From Acidobacteriota bacterium (GTDB lineage: Bacteria; Acidobacteriota; Thermoanaerobaculia; Gp7-AA8), in NCBI GenBank assembly GCA_003223645.1, contig QHVT01000027.1, positions 21,245 through 85,244 on the forward strand: DNA of 64,000 bases, read 5' to 3'. Within the stretch, counting starts at the first letter, position 1, and each line of letters starts with the position of its first letter. This document shows positions 32,710-40,890 of this stretch, piece by piece. Position numbers and translations under genes: made by a program. Under the pieces are notes generated by a model. The model was not told the origin of the DNA. It saw only the letters and a list, made by a program, of their open reading frames with translations, and did not search any database.

Positions 32710-35097
32710 TCAAATCTGATAAACGAACGTCGCCGTGTTGTCGCCGAGGATGATGGTGTCGCCGCGCTTGAGCTGCACTTCGGTGATGCGGCCGGAGTGG
32801 CCGGTCACGTACGTCCCGTTGGTGGAGCCTTCGTCGATCGCCCACACCTTGCCGTCGCGCGGCACGATGCGGACGTGACGCTTGGAGATTTTCGTGTCGG
32901 GGATGACGACCTGCGCGAGCGCCGGATCGCGTCCGATGTAGAGGCCTTCGTCTTCGATCGTGAAGCGCTGTCCGTCGAGCACCCCGCTCGTGCATTTGAG
33001 GAGTCCGTACCACTCGAGCATCTGCGTGCCGCCGCCGGTTGCCGCGTCGGCCTGCGGCAGAGGTTTCTCGAGCTGCGTGTCGGCGATCGTCTTCGGGGAT
33101 GAAGGCGCGGGGATCGGCGGCGGGACGTCGGAGCGCGAGACTTTATCGGTCGGGATCTCCGCTCTGATCGCCGGAATTTTCGTCGTCGGAGGAACGGGCT
33201 GTTTCGGCGCGGGGGCGGGACGCTCGGGGCGCAGCCGCGCGGCCAGCGCGATGCCGACCGGCACGAGCACGACCAGCAGCAGCACCACGATGACGGCGAG
33301 CAGGATCCCCTGGAGCATTCGCCCTCCCCTTCCCAGCCCGCCCGGGCCAGCCAGGGCAAGCGAAGCCATCACGACTCTCTTCTGGGTATGCAAATGATAC
33401 TCGTGACAGGTCTTGCATGTGCTTGCGGCCTGCGTGCCGGTCGCGTTCTTCGCGTGACACGCCGTGCAGTCTCTGCGCGACGGCATCAGCACGTCGGACG
33501 TCGCAACGCTCGTGCGCGCGCCGGCATGACAGCGCTCGCAATCGACGTTCGCGTGCTTGCCGTGCGAGAACTTCGCGCTGTCGAACCAGTCGCGGCGAAT
33601 CACCGGCGCGTTGACGATGAGCTGCTGCCCCTTGCGCACGATGTCGTGGCACTTCGCGCATTTCGTCTTGATGACCTGCTCGCCGTTGATCTGCGCGCGC
33701 GCGTCGAGCTGCACGCTTTGGCGCGTGGCGAGAATGCGGCGCACGACGTCCGGCGGCTTGCCGACGAGATCGCGGTTGCCGGCGTAGATGTAGGCGATGT
33801 AGCCGTACGCGGTTTTCGGATCGCCGCCGTGCGGGACTTCGGCGTCGGGCAGCTTCGCGTCGAACGTCAGCCGATGGCAGCGCTGGCAATGCTTCTCGAA
33901 CTCCAGCGGAACGGGATCGGTTTTCTCTTTGACGGTCACGAGGTTGTGGCAGTTGACGCACTGCAATTTCTCGCGGCGTCCGGTCGCATTGAAGATGCCG
34001 CCCTGAGCGAGATGCAGTTTGTGATTGAAGCGGATGTTGTCGATGTCCGGCGGCGGAACGAGCTCGGGATGCGCGTCCCCGAACGCGGGAATCGTCGCGA
34101 TGTCCGTAAACGAGTAGCGACCGCCGCCGAAACGCCGCCCCTCATCCGGCCTTTGGCCACCTTCTCCCCGCAAGCGGGGAGAAGGGCTACCTGCCACGGT
34201 CTGCGCCTCGTTGCCCCTCTCCCCGCTTGCGGGGAGAGGGTGGCGCGAAGCGCCGGGTGAGGGGACGTGCTTCGTGAGATCGGCGTGGCAGCCCGTGCAG
34301 CGCTCGTCCGCATTCGCGGCAAGCGTCATCTCACCGCGATGTTCGGCGTGACATTGAAAGCAGTCCGGCGGATTGAGCTCGCTCATCGCATGCGGCGGAC
34401 GCGCGTGACACGCGAGGCATTTCGCATTCTCCACGCTCTTCCACGGCGTATGGCACGCGCTGCACTCCTCGGCCACCACATTGCCCGCGGTGTCGCGCGC
34501 GCGGCTGTGCGCGGACGAGAGTCCGCCCGGCATGAACGCTTTCTGTTTCTCGGGACGGATCACTTCGCCGATCACGCCTAACGTGACGATCAATCCGAGC
34601 GCGGTGAGCGTGAGCTTCGTCAGCCACGGCCGCGACAATCGATACGCGGAGACGTAGTCGACCTTCTTCGCGCGCACGGCCGCGCGGCCGGGCGTCGCCG
34701 GCGCAATTGTCGCGTCCTCTTCCTGCCCGTCCCCCGCTTCATTGCTGCGCACCTCGGTCGGCACGACGCGCAGGAACAGCGGCTTGCCCGGCTCGACGAG
34801 CTGCACGTCGATGCGCAGGTCGCCGACCTCGATGATGTCGCCCTTCGCGAGCCGCGCGCTCTCGACCGGCTTGCGATTGACGTAGGTGCCGGTGATGCTG
34901 CCCTTGTCGGTGATGACGTAGCCGCCCGCCTCCATCTCGATGATCGCGTGCTCGAGCGCGACGGCGGGGTTCTCGCTGCGCAGTTCCGCGTTGGTGCCGC
35001 GCCCGATGCGCAGCGCATCCTTCCGCACCTGCACGAGCACGAAGCCTCGGCCCGACGCGCGCTGGATGAGGAACTGGACGTGCGCTTCCGCTACCAC
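32710..35097 (-). CDS. FHA-TM-decaheme cytochrome c-TM-FHA protein
   Basis: 795 residues from a GTG with GGGAGA 6 nt upstream. FHA domain 1 (about 24-100) has LRIGRGTNAELR and GSITGTYVNRKPV. TM1 is at about 157-178 (TLTALGLIVTLGVIGEVI). Ten CXXCH motifs lie between about 205 and 580: CSACH, CLACH, CFQCH, CTGCH, CVNCH, CQRCH, CAKCH, CERCH, CTACH and CKTCH. TM2 is at about 592-620 (ILLAVIVVLLLVVLVPVGIA). FHA domain 2 (about 700-795) has LYIGRDPALAQVV and GSTNGTYVTGHSG. Predicted topology puts both FHA domains in the cytoplasm and the hemes in the periplasm. A palindromic repeat is inserted in frame between hemes 4 and 5. It overlaps the diheme b gene by 7 bp. Confidence 0.92.
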   Translation of the reverse strand: MVAEAHVQFLIQRASGRGFVLVQVRKDALRIGRGTNAELRSENPAVALEHAIIEMEAGGYVITDKGSITGTYVNRKPVESARLAKGDIIEVGDLRIDVQLVEPGKPLFLRVVPTEVRSNEAGDGQEEDATIAPATPGRAAVRAKKVDYVSAYRLSRPWLTKLTLTALGLIVTLGVIGEVIRPEKQKAFMPGGLSSAHSRARDTAGNVVAEECSACHTPWKSVENAKCLACHARPPHAMSELNPPDCFQCHAEHRGEMTLAANADERCTGCHADLTKHVPSPGASRHPLPASGERGNEAQTVAGSPSPRLRGEGGQRPDEGRRFGGGRYSFTDIATIPAFGDAHPELVPPPDIDNIRFNHKLHLAQGGIFNATGRREKLQCVNCHNLVTVKEKTDPVPLEFEKHCQRCHRLTFDAKLPDAEVPHGGDPKTAYGYIAYIYAGNRDLVGKPPDVVRRILATRQSVQLDARAQINGEQVIKTKCAKCHDIVRKGQQLIVNAPVIRRDWFDSAKFSHGKHANVDCERCHAGARTSVATSDVLMPSRRDCTACHAKNATGTQAASTCKTCHEYHLHTQKRVVMASLALAGPGGLGRGGRMLQGILLAVIVVLLLVVLVPVGIALAARLRPERPAPAPKQPVPPTTKIPAIRAEIPTDKVSRSDVPPPIPAPSSPKTIADTQLEKPLPQADAATGGGTQMLEWYGLLKCTSGVLDGQRFTIEDEGLYIGRDPALAQVVIPDTKISKRHVRIVPRDGKVWAIDEGSTNGTYVTGHSGRITEVQLKRGDTIILGDNTATFVYQI
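34138..34262. repeat. CCCTCTCCCCGC-type palindromic element inside the FHA cytochrome gene
   Basis: It has CTTCTCCCCGCAAGCGGGG and CCCCGCTTGCGGGGAGAG palindromes and outer CCCCTCA/TGAGGGG ends, the same design as 28786-28922. It encodes about 42 residues (about 278-320), rich in Gly, Arg, Pro and Ser (RHPLPASGERGNEAQ, SPSPRLRGEGGQRPDEG), without disturbing the frame. Confidence 0.85.
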
Positions 35098-35927
35098 CGG
35101 ATTCTCCCGTAGTAGAAGACGGCGATGACGTGCAGCGCCGCGAATGCGAGCAGCGCGACGGTGAACGGCACGTGGATGTACAGCCAGAACTCGAGGACGT
35201 TTTTGTAGCGCTGCTGGAAGACGAGACGCAGCAGCAGCTCTTTGCGCTGCCGCGAGAAGACGAGCAGTTGCCGCAGCTCTTCCTGTTCTTCCTTCGGCAC
35301 GAGCGCGAGAAGCCGCGGCCAGTCGCCGGAGTCGTAGCCTTTCTTCCTGCGACGCCCGCGCTGCAGGAGAAGTCGCCAGCCGGCGAGACCGCCGGGCGAC
35401 GACTCTTTCATCACTTCGTCATAGATGCGCTGAAACGGAGTCGAACGTCCCGACGAGAGTCGCGCCATGTTCTTCGCGAGCTGGTTGAGTTGATCGGAGA
35501 TCTCCTCGACCGTCAGATTGCTCTCGACTTCGGTCAGCATGCGCGGAACCGTCACGTACAACACCGCGCCGACCGCACCGCTCGCGACGACGATGAAAAC
35601 GAGGATGAATGTCGTGATCGCGATCTTGTCGTTGAACCGCCCGCCCGTGTGCATCAGCAGAATCACGAACGCGAGGAGACCGAGGTAGATATGCGATTGC
35701 AGCCACTGCTCGAGCGTTCCGAGCGTCGACTTGTACCAGCGCTTGCGAATCGCGAAAAAGGCGAGGAGATAGATGAGTCCGAGGCCGATGACACCGTAGA
35801 CGATTCCCGTCCTGGAGCCGCCGTGAGGGAACTCGTTTTGTTGGTAGCGGTAGTAGGAGATGGCGGAGGCGATCAGGAGGACCGCGAAGATGCGGCGCCA
35901 GAGGATGCCGGAGCGGGCTACCGCCAT
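35091..35927 (-). CDS. Diheme b-type transmembrane cytochrome (HX13H twice)
   Basis: 278 residues with about five hydrophobic segments. One helix carries HIYLGLLAFVILLMH and another HVPFTVALLAFAALH. Each has two His separated by 13 residues, the spacing that lets two helices hold two b hemes stacked across a membrane. A charged loop (about 130-225) lies between them. No close family name is recognised; ferric-reductase or cytochrome b-like is the nearest description. The 3' end overlaps the FHA cytochrome start by 7 bp, so the two are probably co-translated. It would pass electrons between the cytoplasmic oxidoreductase and the periplasmic hemes. Confidence 0.78.
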   Translation of the reverse strand: MAVARSGILWRRIFAVLLIASAISYYRYQQNEFPHGGSRTGIVYGVIGLGLIYLLAFFAIRKRWYKSTLGTLEQWLQSHIYLGLLAFVILLMHTGGRFNDKIAITTFILVFIVVASGAVGAVLYVTVPRMLTEVESNLTVEEISDQLNQLAKNMARLSSGRSTPFQRIYDEVMKESSPGGLAGWRLLLQRGRRRKKGYDSGDWPRLLALVPKEEQEELRQLLVFSRQRKELLLRLVFQQRYKNVLEFWLYIHVPFTVALLAFAALHVIAVFYYGRIRW

Positions 35928-35936
35928 AAAGCCTCG

Positions 35937-36014
35937 GAACGCAGAACGCAGAGCGCAGAACGAAGAATTGAGAACCTTCTACATTCTGCGTTCTGCGTTC
36001 TGCGTTCTGCGTTC
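35937..36014. repeat. Inverted repeat of GAACGCA heptads (second copy)
   Basis: The left arm begins GAACGCAGAACGCAGAGC at 35937; the right arm ends with GTTCTGCGTTCTGCGTTC at 36014. Pairing is imperfect in the centre. The unit is the same as at 30866-30950. The end overlaps the stop of the oxidoreductase gene. Confidence 0.88.
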
Positions 36015-38385
36015 ACCGCTCGCCCCTCGAAATCACGATCTCCTCCAACGTCTCCCGATACTGTTCCGGCGTCAGCCGAATCGCCGCTCCCGTCGGGCAT
36101 CCCCTCACGCACGCCGGCCCTCCGCTGATCCCCCTGCACAGGTCGCACTTCACCGCCACGGTCTGCTCGACTTCTTCCTGCTTCTTCTTGAACAAAGACG
36201 TGACCCAGCCGAAGAGCGAGAACGACGGCTCTTTGTGGACCATGAAGATGTTGCCGTAGGGGCAATTGCGCTCGCAGTTGCCGCAGCCGATGCAGTTGCT
36301 TTTGATGTAGACCTCGCCGCGGGGGTCGCGGGCGAGAGCGTCGGGCGGGCAGTCGAGCATGCAGAGCGGGTTCTCGCACTGCCAGCAGGAATTCGGCGCG
36401 AGGAGGTTGTAGAACTTGATGCCGGTCAGCGACAGGCGCGCCTGTCCGTCGTCGTGCACGCCTTCGCACGACTTGATGCAGTTGTTGCAGCGGATGCAGC
36501 GGTGCTCGTCGATGAGCAGCGTCTGCGTGCCCATCACGACTTCTTCACGAATCAGATCGCCGAGGATGTTTCCCGATCCCGGCGTCGCCTCGGCCACCAG
36601 TCCCGCGATCCGTCGCTCTTCGAGCTTGCGCAGCGGCGCTTCGCGCAAGTCGGGATGCGCGGCGAGGAAGTTGTTGAAGTCTCTCTTCGAGAGCTTGATC
36701 AGATCGGCGGGAAAGATCGTCGTCACCGTCGCGGTGCGATCGGCGTCGGAGAAGAGCGCGGCCTCGCCGAAAAAGTTTCCGGCGACGAGATACGACAACA
36801 CGACTTCCTTGTCGCCCGACGTCTTCGAGATTTTCACCATCCCGTTGCGGATCAGATAGAACGCGTCGCCGGGATCGCCTTCCTTGCAGACGATCGCGTC
36901 TTTTCCGTACGTCTCGACGACCGCTTTGTCGACCAGCTCTCCCAGCAATGCTTCGGGAACGCAGGGGAAGAGATAGCCGCCGAACGCGCGCAGCATGAAC
37001 GCCTGATCGACGAACGCCTTCGCGCGCGGCGCGTTGGCGAGCATCTTCAGCACGGCCTTGCGCGGGATCTCGATCATCCGCGTGTCGCCGATCGCGCGCG
37101 CGGTGGCGTTGCGGCGGCGGCCGGAGATGAGGCTCATCTCGCCGAAGAAGTTGCCCGCGGTCAGCTCGGCGATCTTCGTTTCCTCGCCCCTGTTTTCCGG
37201 CTTGCGGGAGAGCCCGACACGCCCCGACGCGATGACGAGGAAATCGTTGGTGTAGTCGTTCTGGCGGATGATGACGTCGCCGTCTTTGTATTCGCGTACG
37301 TTCGTCGCGAGGAACGTATCGCGCAGCTGCTGTTCGTCGGCGGCGTTGAGCAGCGGCACGCGCGTGCGCAGTGCGGCGATGCGCTCGCGCACCGAGCCTT
37401 TCCAGAATGTCAGCCGCGCGCGCAGCACCTGCTCGTCGGCCGGTTCCACCTGCCGTCCCATCAAATGCTCGACGACTTCCCATCCCTGGTTCATGCCGAG
37501 CTTGATGAGATCGCGTCCGCTCGCGGCGCCGATGAGAAAGAGTCCCGGCACGCTCGACTCGTGCACCGGACTGAGAATCGGCCGCGCGTCTTTTCCGTCG
37601 CCCGTGAATTTGATTCCGACCGCTTCGAAAAACTTGCGCGGCGGATCGGCGCCGAGCTTGAGGAAGAGCAGTTCCGCTGGAACGCGCGTGACTTCGCCGC
37701 GCACGTTGAGATCGGCATAGCCTTCGTAGACTTCCTTGACGTTCGAGTTGAAGTAGATCGTCATTCGTCCCGAGGCCTGTCGCGACAACACTTCGCGCGT
37801 GAGGATCTCGTTCGCGCGCGTGATCTCCGGACCGCGCACGATGAGACCGACGCGGTTCTCGTCCGACAACGCAATCGCAATCTCCAACGCGGAGTCGCCC
37901 GCGCCGACGACGAGGATGTCCTGCTCGCCGTGCTCCGCCGGATCGACGAGCCGATAGCGCACGTGCGGAAGGTTCTCGCCGGGACATCCGAGCTTGCGCG
38001 GATTTCCCTGCGTGCCCATCGCCAGCACGACTTTGCCGGCCTGATACTCCGCGCCCGCCGAAGTCTTCAGCACGAACGTGTCGCCTTCGCGCTTCATCGA
38101 CTTCACCTCGGCGTTGTATTCGACTCTGATCTTTCGCTCGTCGGCGTATGACTGCCAGGCATTGAGGATCGACTCGCGCGATCCCGCGTCGAACGGCACG
38201 TCGCTGCGCGATGGGATCATCACCGGCTCGGCCATGACGAACTTGCGCGCCTGGTAGCAGTAGATGGTGTCGGAGAGATGGTCGGTGCGCTCGAGGAGCA
38301 CGTAGGAGAGGCCGTTGGCCTGTGCGTGTCCCGCCGTTGCGAGACCAGCCGGGCCGCTGCCCACAATCGCGAGGTCGTATTTCAT
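36013..38385 (-). CDS. FAD/NAD(P)H oxidoreductase fused to two cNMP-binding domains and four [4Fe-4S] clusters
   Basis: 790 residues. Residues 1-320 are thioredoxin-reductase-like: YDLAIVGSGPAGLATAGHAQ (FAD site), ILVVGAGDSALEIAIAL (NAD(P) site) and SSVPGLFLIGAASGRDLI. The TrxR CxxC pair is absent. Two cyclic-nucleotide-binding domains follow (about 355-470 and 475-590), with NFFGEMSLISGRRRNATARA and NFFGEAALFSDADRTATVTT, both carrying the FGExxL...R-xA/T phosphate cassette. The C-terminus (about 625-770) has four cluster motifs: CIRCNNCIKSC, CWQCENPLCMLDCP, CIGCGNCERNCP and CDLC...CVRGCP, as in DmsB/HybA-type subunits. The enzyme is predicted cytoplasmic, delivering electrons to the diheme b protein. 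Confidence 0.92.
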   Translation of the reverse strand: MKYDLAIVGSGPAGLATAGHAQANGLSYVLLERTDHLSDTIYCYQARKFVMAEPVMIPSRSDVPFDAGSRESILNAWQSYADERKIRVEYNAEVKSMKREGDTFVLKTSAGAEYQAGKVVLAMGTQGNPRKLGCPGENLPHVRYRLVDPAEHGEQDILVVGAGDSALEIAIALSDENRVGLIVRGPEITRANEILTREVLSRQASGRMTIYFNSNVKEVYEGYADLNVRGEVTRVPAELLFLKLGADPPRKFFEAVGIKFTGDGKDARPILSPVHESSVPGLFLIGAASGRDLIKLGMNQGWEVVEHLMGRQVEPADEQVLRARLTFWKGSVRERIAALRTRVPLLNAADEQQLRDTFLATNVREYKDGDVIIRQNDYTNDFLVIASGRVGLSRKPENRGEETKIAELTAGNFFGEMSLISGRRRNATARAIGDTRMIEIPRKAVLKMLANAPRAKAFVDQAFMLRAFGGYLFPCVPEALLGELVDKAVVETYGKDAIVCKEGDPGDAFYLIRNGMVKISKTSGDKEVVLSYLVAGNFFGEAALFSDADRTATVTTIFPADLIKLSKRDFNNFLAAHPDLREAPLRKLEERRIAGLVAEATPGSGNILGDLIREEVVMGTQTLLIDEHRCIRCNNCIKSCEGVHDDGQARLSLTGIKFYNLLAPNSCWQCENPLCMLDCPPDALARDPRGEVYIKSNCIGCGNCERNCPYGNIFMVHKEPSFSLFGWVTSLFKKKQEEVEQTVAVKCDLCRGISGGPACVRGCPTGAAIRLTPEQYRETLEEIVISRGER

Positions 38386-38391
38386 GGGAGA

Positions 38392-39306
38392 TTAGCTCAC
38401 GCGAATCTCGGGCTCGGTGACTTCTCCCGTGATCGCGTCGCGCGCGACGTTGAAGGTGAGGATGACTTTTCCGAGTCGAATGAGATCGCCGTCGACGAGC
38501 AATCGCTTGTCGGTGACTTTCTCGCCGTTGACGTACGATCCGTTTCTGCTTTTCAAATCCTCGATGACGAATCCGTGGTCCGTCTTCAACACGCGCGCGT
38601 GATTGGTCGACACGCTTGGGTCGGTGAGCGTGATGTCGTTGGACGGCGCGCGCCCGATCGTGTGCTCCGCTTCGAGCAGCGGATAGACATTGTCCGGCGC
38701 GTGATCGGGCGTGAGCGAGCCGACCATCGTGATGCGGCGCTGCATGCTCTTCGCGCGCGTGTGCGTCTCTTCGACGACGATGGCGACGAGGCCGAGGGTC
38801 GCGAGCTCGCGCAGGCGATCGGAGAGCTCGCGCTTCGGCATCCCGAGATCGGCGACGAGTTTCTCGAACGAGCGTCCCGACGTGAGGCGGAAGAGCAGCT
38901 TCAGTTGATCGATGTTGAGACTGACCTTCTGCTGGATCGCCGGATCTTCGACCACGCGAAAGACCGTGTCATCAGGATAGAGCAGCGCGGCTTCGGCGCG
39001 GCGCTTCGCTTCTTCCTGCAGCGGCCCGAGCTCGAGCGCGATCGGCTTCACGCCGTCCGGCAGCGTCGCCGAGTCGACCAGCGTGAATGAGCCGGACGTC
39101 CACTCGAACGTATCGAGGATCGAGTCGGCGGGACCGAGGTCATGACTCGACTCCGCCCACGTGATCTTGTCGTTCTGGAAGAAGACGCGCGTGCGGCGGC
39201 CGGTGGTCTCGAGATCGAGCGTTCCGCTCTGCCCGCGCCCACAAAGAAAGGAGAGCAACTCCTGCGGCGTGAAGTGCCGCAGACTTCCCTGGAGGATGGC
39301 CTGCAT
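38392..39306 (-). CDS. DUF4388 (PatA N-terminal-like) and FHA domain protein
   Basis: 304 residues. Residues 1-100 match the DUF4388 module: LQGSLRHFTPQELLSFLCGR and GTLDLETTGRRTRVFFQND. A helical middle contains a winged-helix-like LADLGMPKRELSDRLRELATLG-type stretch. The C-terminal FHA domain (about 215-300) has HTIGRAPSNDITLTDPSVS, NHARVL and KSRNGSYVNGEKV. It is a probable signalling protein reading phosphothreonine. It ends 6 bp before the oxidoreductase start and is the first gene of the redox block. Confidence 0.9.
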   Translation of the reverse strand: MQAILQGSLRHFTPQELLSFLCGRGQSGTLDLETTGRRTRVFFQNDKITWAESSHDLGPADSILDTFEWTSGSFTLVDSATLPDGVKPIALELGPLQEEAKRRAEAALLYPDDTVFRVVEDPAIQQKVSLNIDQLKLLFRLTSGRSFEKLVADLGMPKRELSDRLRELATLGLVAIVVEETHTRAKSMQRRITMVGSLTPDHAPDNVYPLLEAEHTIGRAPSNDITLTDPSVSTNHARVLKTDHGFVIEDLKSRNGSYVNGEKVTDKRLLVDGDLIRLGKVILTFNVARDAITGEVTEPEIRVS

Positions 39307-39346
39307 GGTTGCAGGTTATTTTAGCAGGCAGGATCTCGCGACGCTT

Positions 39347-39488
39347 GGGCTGGGTGCCGAGGTGCCGGGTGCCGGGTGCCGGGTGCTGGGTGCTGGGTGC
39401 CGGGTGCTGAGTGCTGAGTGCTGAGTGCTGAGTGCTGGGTGCCGGGTGCTGGGTTTAACGCAGCACCCAGCACTCAGCACCCAGCACC
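39347..39488. repeat. Tandem GGGTGCT/GAGTGCT heptads with inverted end
   Basis: About fifteen tandem heptads (GGGTGCC, GGGTGCT, GAGTGCT) run from 39347 to 39453. After GGGTTTAACGC an inverted stretch of AGCACCC/AGCACTC heptads runs to 39488. The direct run is much longer than the inverted one. It lies upstream of the redox block and downstream of the DUF1501 gene. Confidence 0.92.
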
Positions 39489-39492
39489 TCTC

Positions 39493-40890
39493 TCAGAACA
39501 ACTCTTCAATCGGCCCATACTTCCCGGTCTTCGCGTCCGGTACATACTCGAAGCCGCGGCCGAGCGGATCGTCGGTGCGCATGGTCGTGTAGTCGATGCC
39601 GAGGGCGGAGTACATCGACGAGGTGACATCCTCGGGGCGCACGTCGCGGTTGGCGCTCCAGCCATACTCGACGACCTTGTCGCCGACCGCGTCGGTCTTG
39701 CCGATGATGCGTCCGCCTTTGACGCCGCCGCCGGCGAAGACGTAGGAGTTGCGGAGGAAGTGATCGCGTCCGCCCTGATTGGTGAGCGGTCCGGGGGTGC
39801 GTCCGAACTCGCCGAGGATCACGATGAAGGTCTCATCGAGAAGCGTCTTGCCGGGATTCGCGCCGGCGGTGGTGGAGAGATCGGTGAACAGCGCGCCGAG
39901 CGCGTCGTCGAGCTGCTTCGACTGCGTGTAGATCGACTGCGCGGCGGCCTTGTTGTAGATGTCGGAGTGATGGTCCCATCCGCCGAGGGTGGTCTGCACG
40001 AAGCGCGTGCCTTTGTTCGCGCCGACGAGATTGCGCGCGACGATCAGAGAGTCGCCGAACGTGGTCGCGCCATAGCGCGTGTGGTCGGCGTCGTTGAACG
40101 AGAAGATCGCGTTGATGCCGGGCGCCTTCATGAGCGCGCGCGACTGGTCGTAGAAGTCGTTCATGTCCATCGACGGCTTGCCGAGCGCGCCGCTGGTGCG
40201 CGCGAGGTCGAGCGAATGGAGCAGGTCCCAGCGGCGATCGAAACGCGTCGCGCCGTCGGGATGATTGAGCGTCGCGAGTCCGGTCGATGCGGTGGTGACG
40301 CCGAACGGCGCGTATTTCGCGGGGAGATAGCCGGACGTCGGGATCGCGCCGGAGTTGAGCGCGATGAAGCCGGGCAGCACGTCGCTGACCGTCCGCTTGA
40401 GCTGGAACTCGAGCGACACGACCGCGCCGATGTGCGGAGCGATCGCGCCGGTGGCACCGCCCGGGTTGCGCGCGATCTGCGCCCAGGTCTGTCCGAGCTG
40501 GTGCACGGCCGCCCACGCCAGTCCGCTGCGCGCGATCGAGAGCTTGTCGAGATGCGCGGCGGTCTTCGGCATCAGTCCCTGCGGCCAGCGCGTGCTGCCG
40601 TAGGTCGTCGGCGCGAAGTCGGACGGCGTCCACGATCCTTCTTTCAGGTCCCACAAGTCGACGTGACTCGGGGCGCCGCTGAGAAAGATGAAGATGCAGT
40701 TTCGCGCGCTGTTGCGCAGCGAGACGTTCGGCGCGACTTCGGCGGCGGAGAGCAGCCGCGGATCGAGCACGTCGGCGAAGTACGAGGCGACGATTCCCGT
40801 TCCCGCGATGCGCAGAAAGTTGCGGCGCGAGAAACCTTCACCTTGCAGCGGAAAGTGGCCGGTGTCGGGATGCTTGCACTTGCATTTCAT
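39493..40890 (-). CDS. DUF1501 family Tat-exported protein
   Basis: About 465 residues from the ATG at 40890. The Tat-type signal SRRNFLRIAGTGIVASYFAD is followed by DUF1501 blocks: FIFLSGAPSHVDLWDLKEG, TTLGGWDHHSDIYN and FIVILGEFGRTPGPLTNQGG, then DHFLRNSYVFAGGGVKGG. DUF1501 proteins are sulfatase/alkaline-phosphatase-like and usually pair with DUF1549/DUF1553 proteins, as here; their function is unknown. The start overlaps the upstream stop as ATGA, so the two are translationally coupled. Confidence 0.93.
   Translation of the reverse strand: MKCKCKHPDTGHFPLQGEGFSRRNFLRIAGTGIVASYFADVLDPRLLSAAEVAPNVSLRNSARNCIFIFLSGAPSHVDLWDLKEGSWTPSDFAPTTYGSTRWPQGLMPKTAAHLDKLSIARSGLAWAAVHQLGQTWAQIARNPGGATGAIAPHIGAVVSLEFQLKRTVSDVLPGFIALNSGAIPTSGYLPAKYAPFGVTTASTGLATLNHPDGATRFDRRWDLLHSLDLARTSGALGKPSMDMNDFYDQSRALMKAPGINAIFSFNDADHTRYGATTFGDSLIVARNLVGANKGTRFVQTTLGGWDHHSDIYNKAAAQSIYTQSKQLDDALGALFTDLSTTAGANPGKTLLDETFIVILGEFGRTPGPLTNQGGRDHFLRNSYVFAGGGVKGGRIIGKTDAVGDKVVEYGWSANRDVRPEDVTSSMYSALGIDYTTMRTDDPLGRGFEYVPDAKTGKYGPIEELF

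Noticed and set aside
39347..39488. CRISPR array
   Set aside because: The repeats are 7-nt tandem units without spacers, and no cas gene is near.
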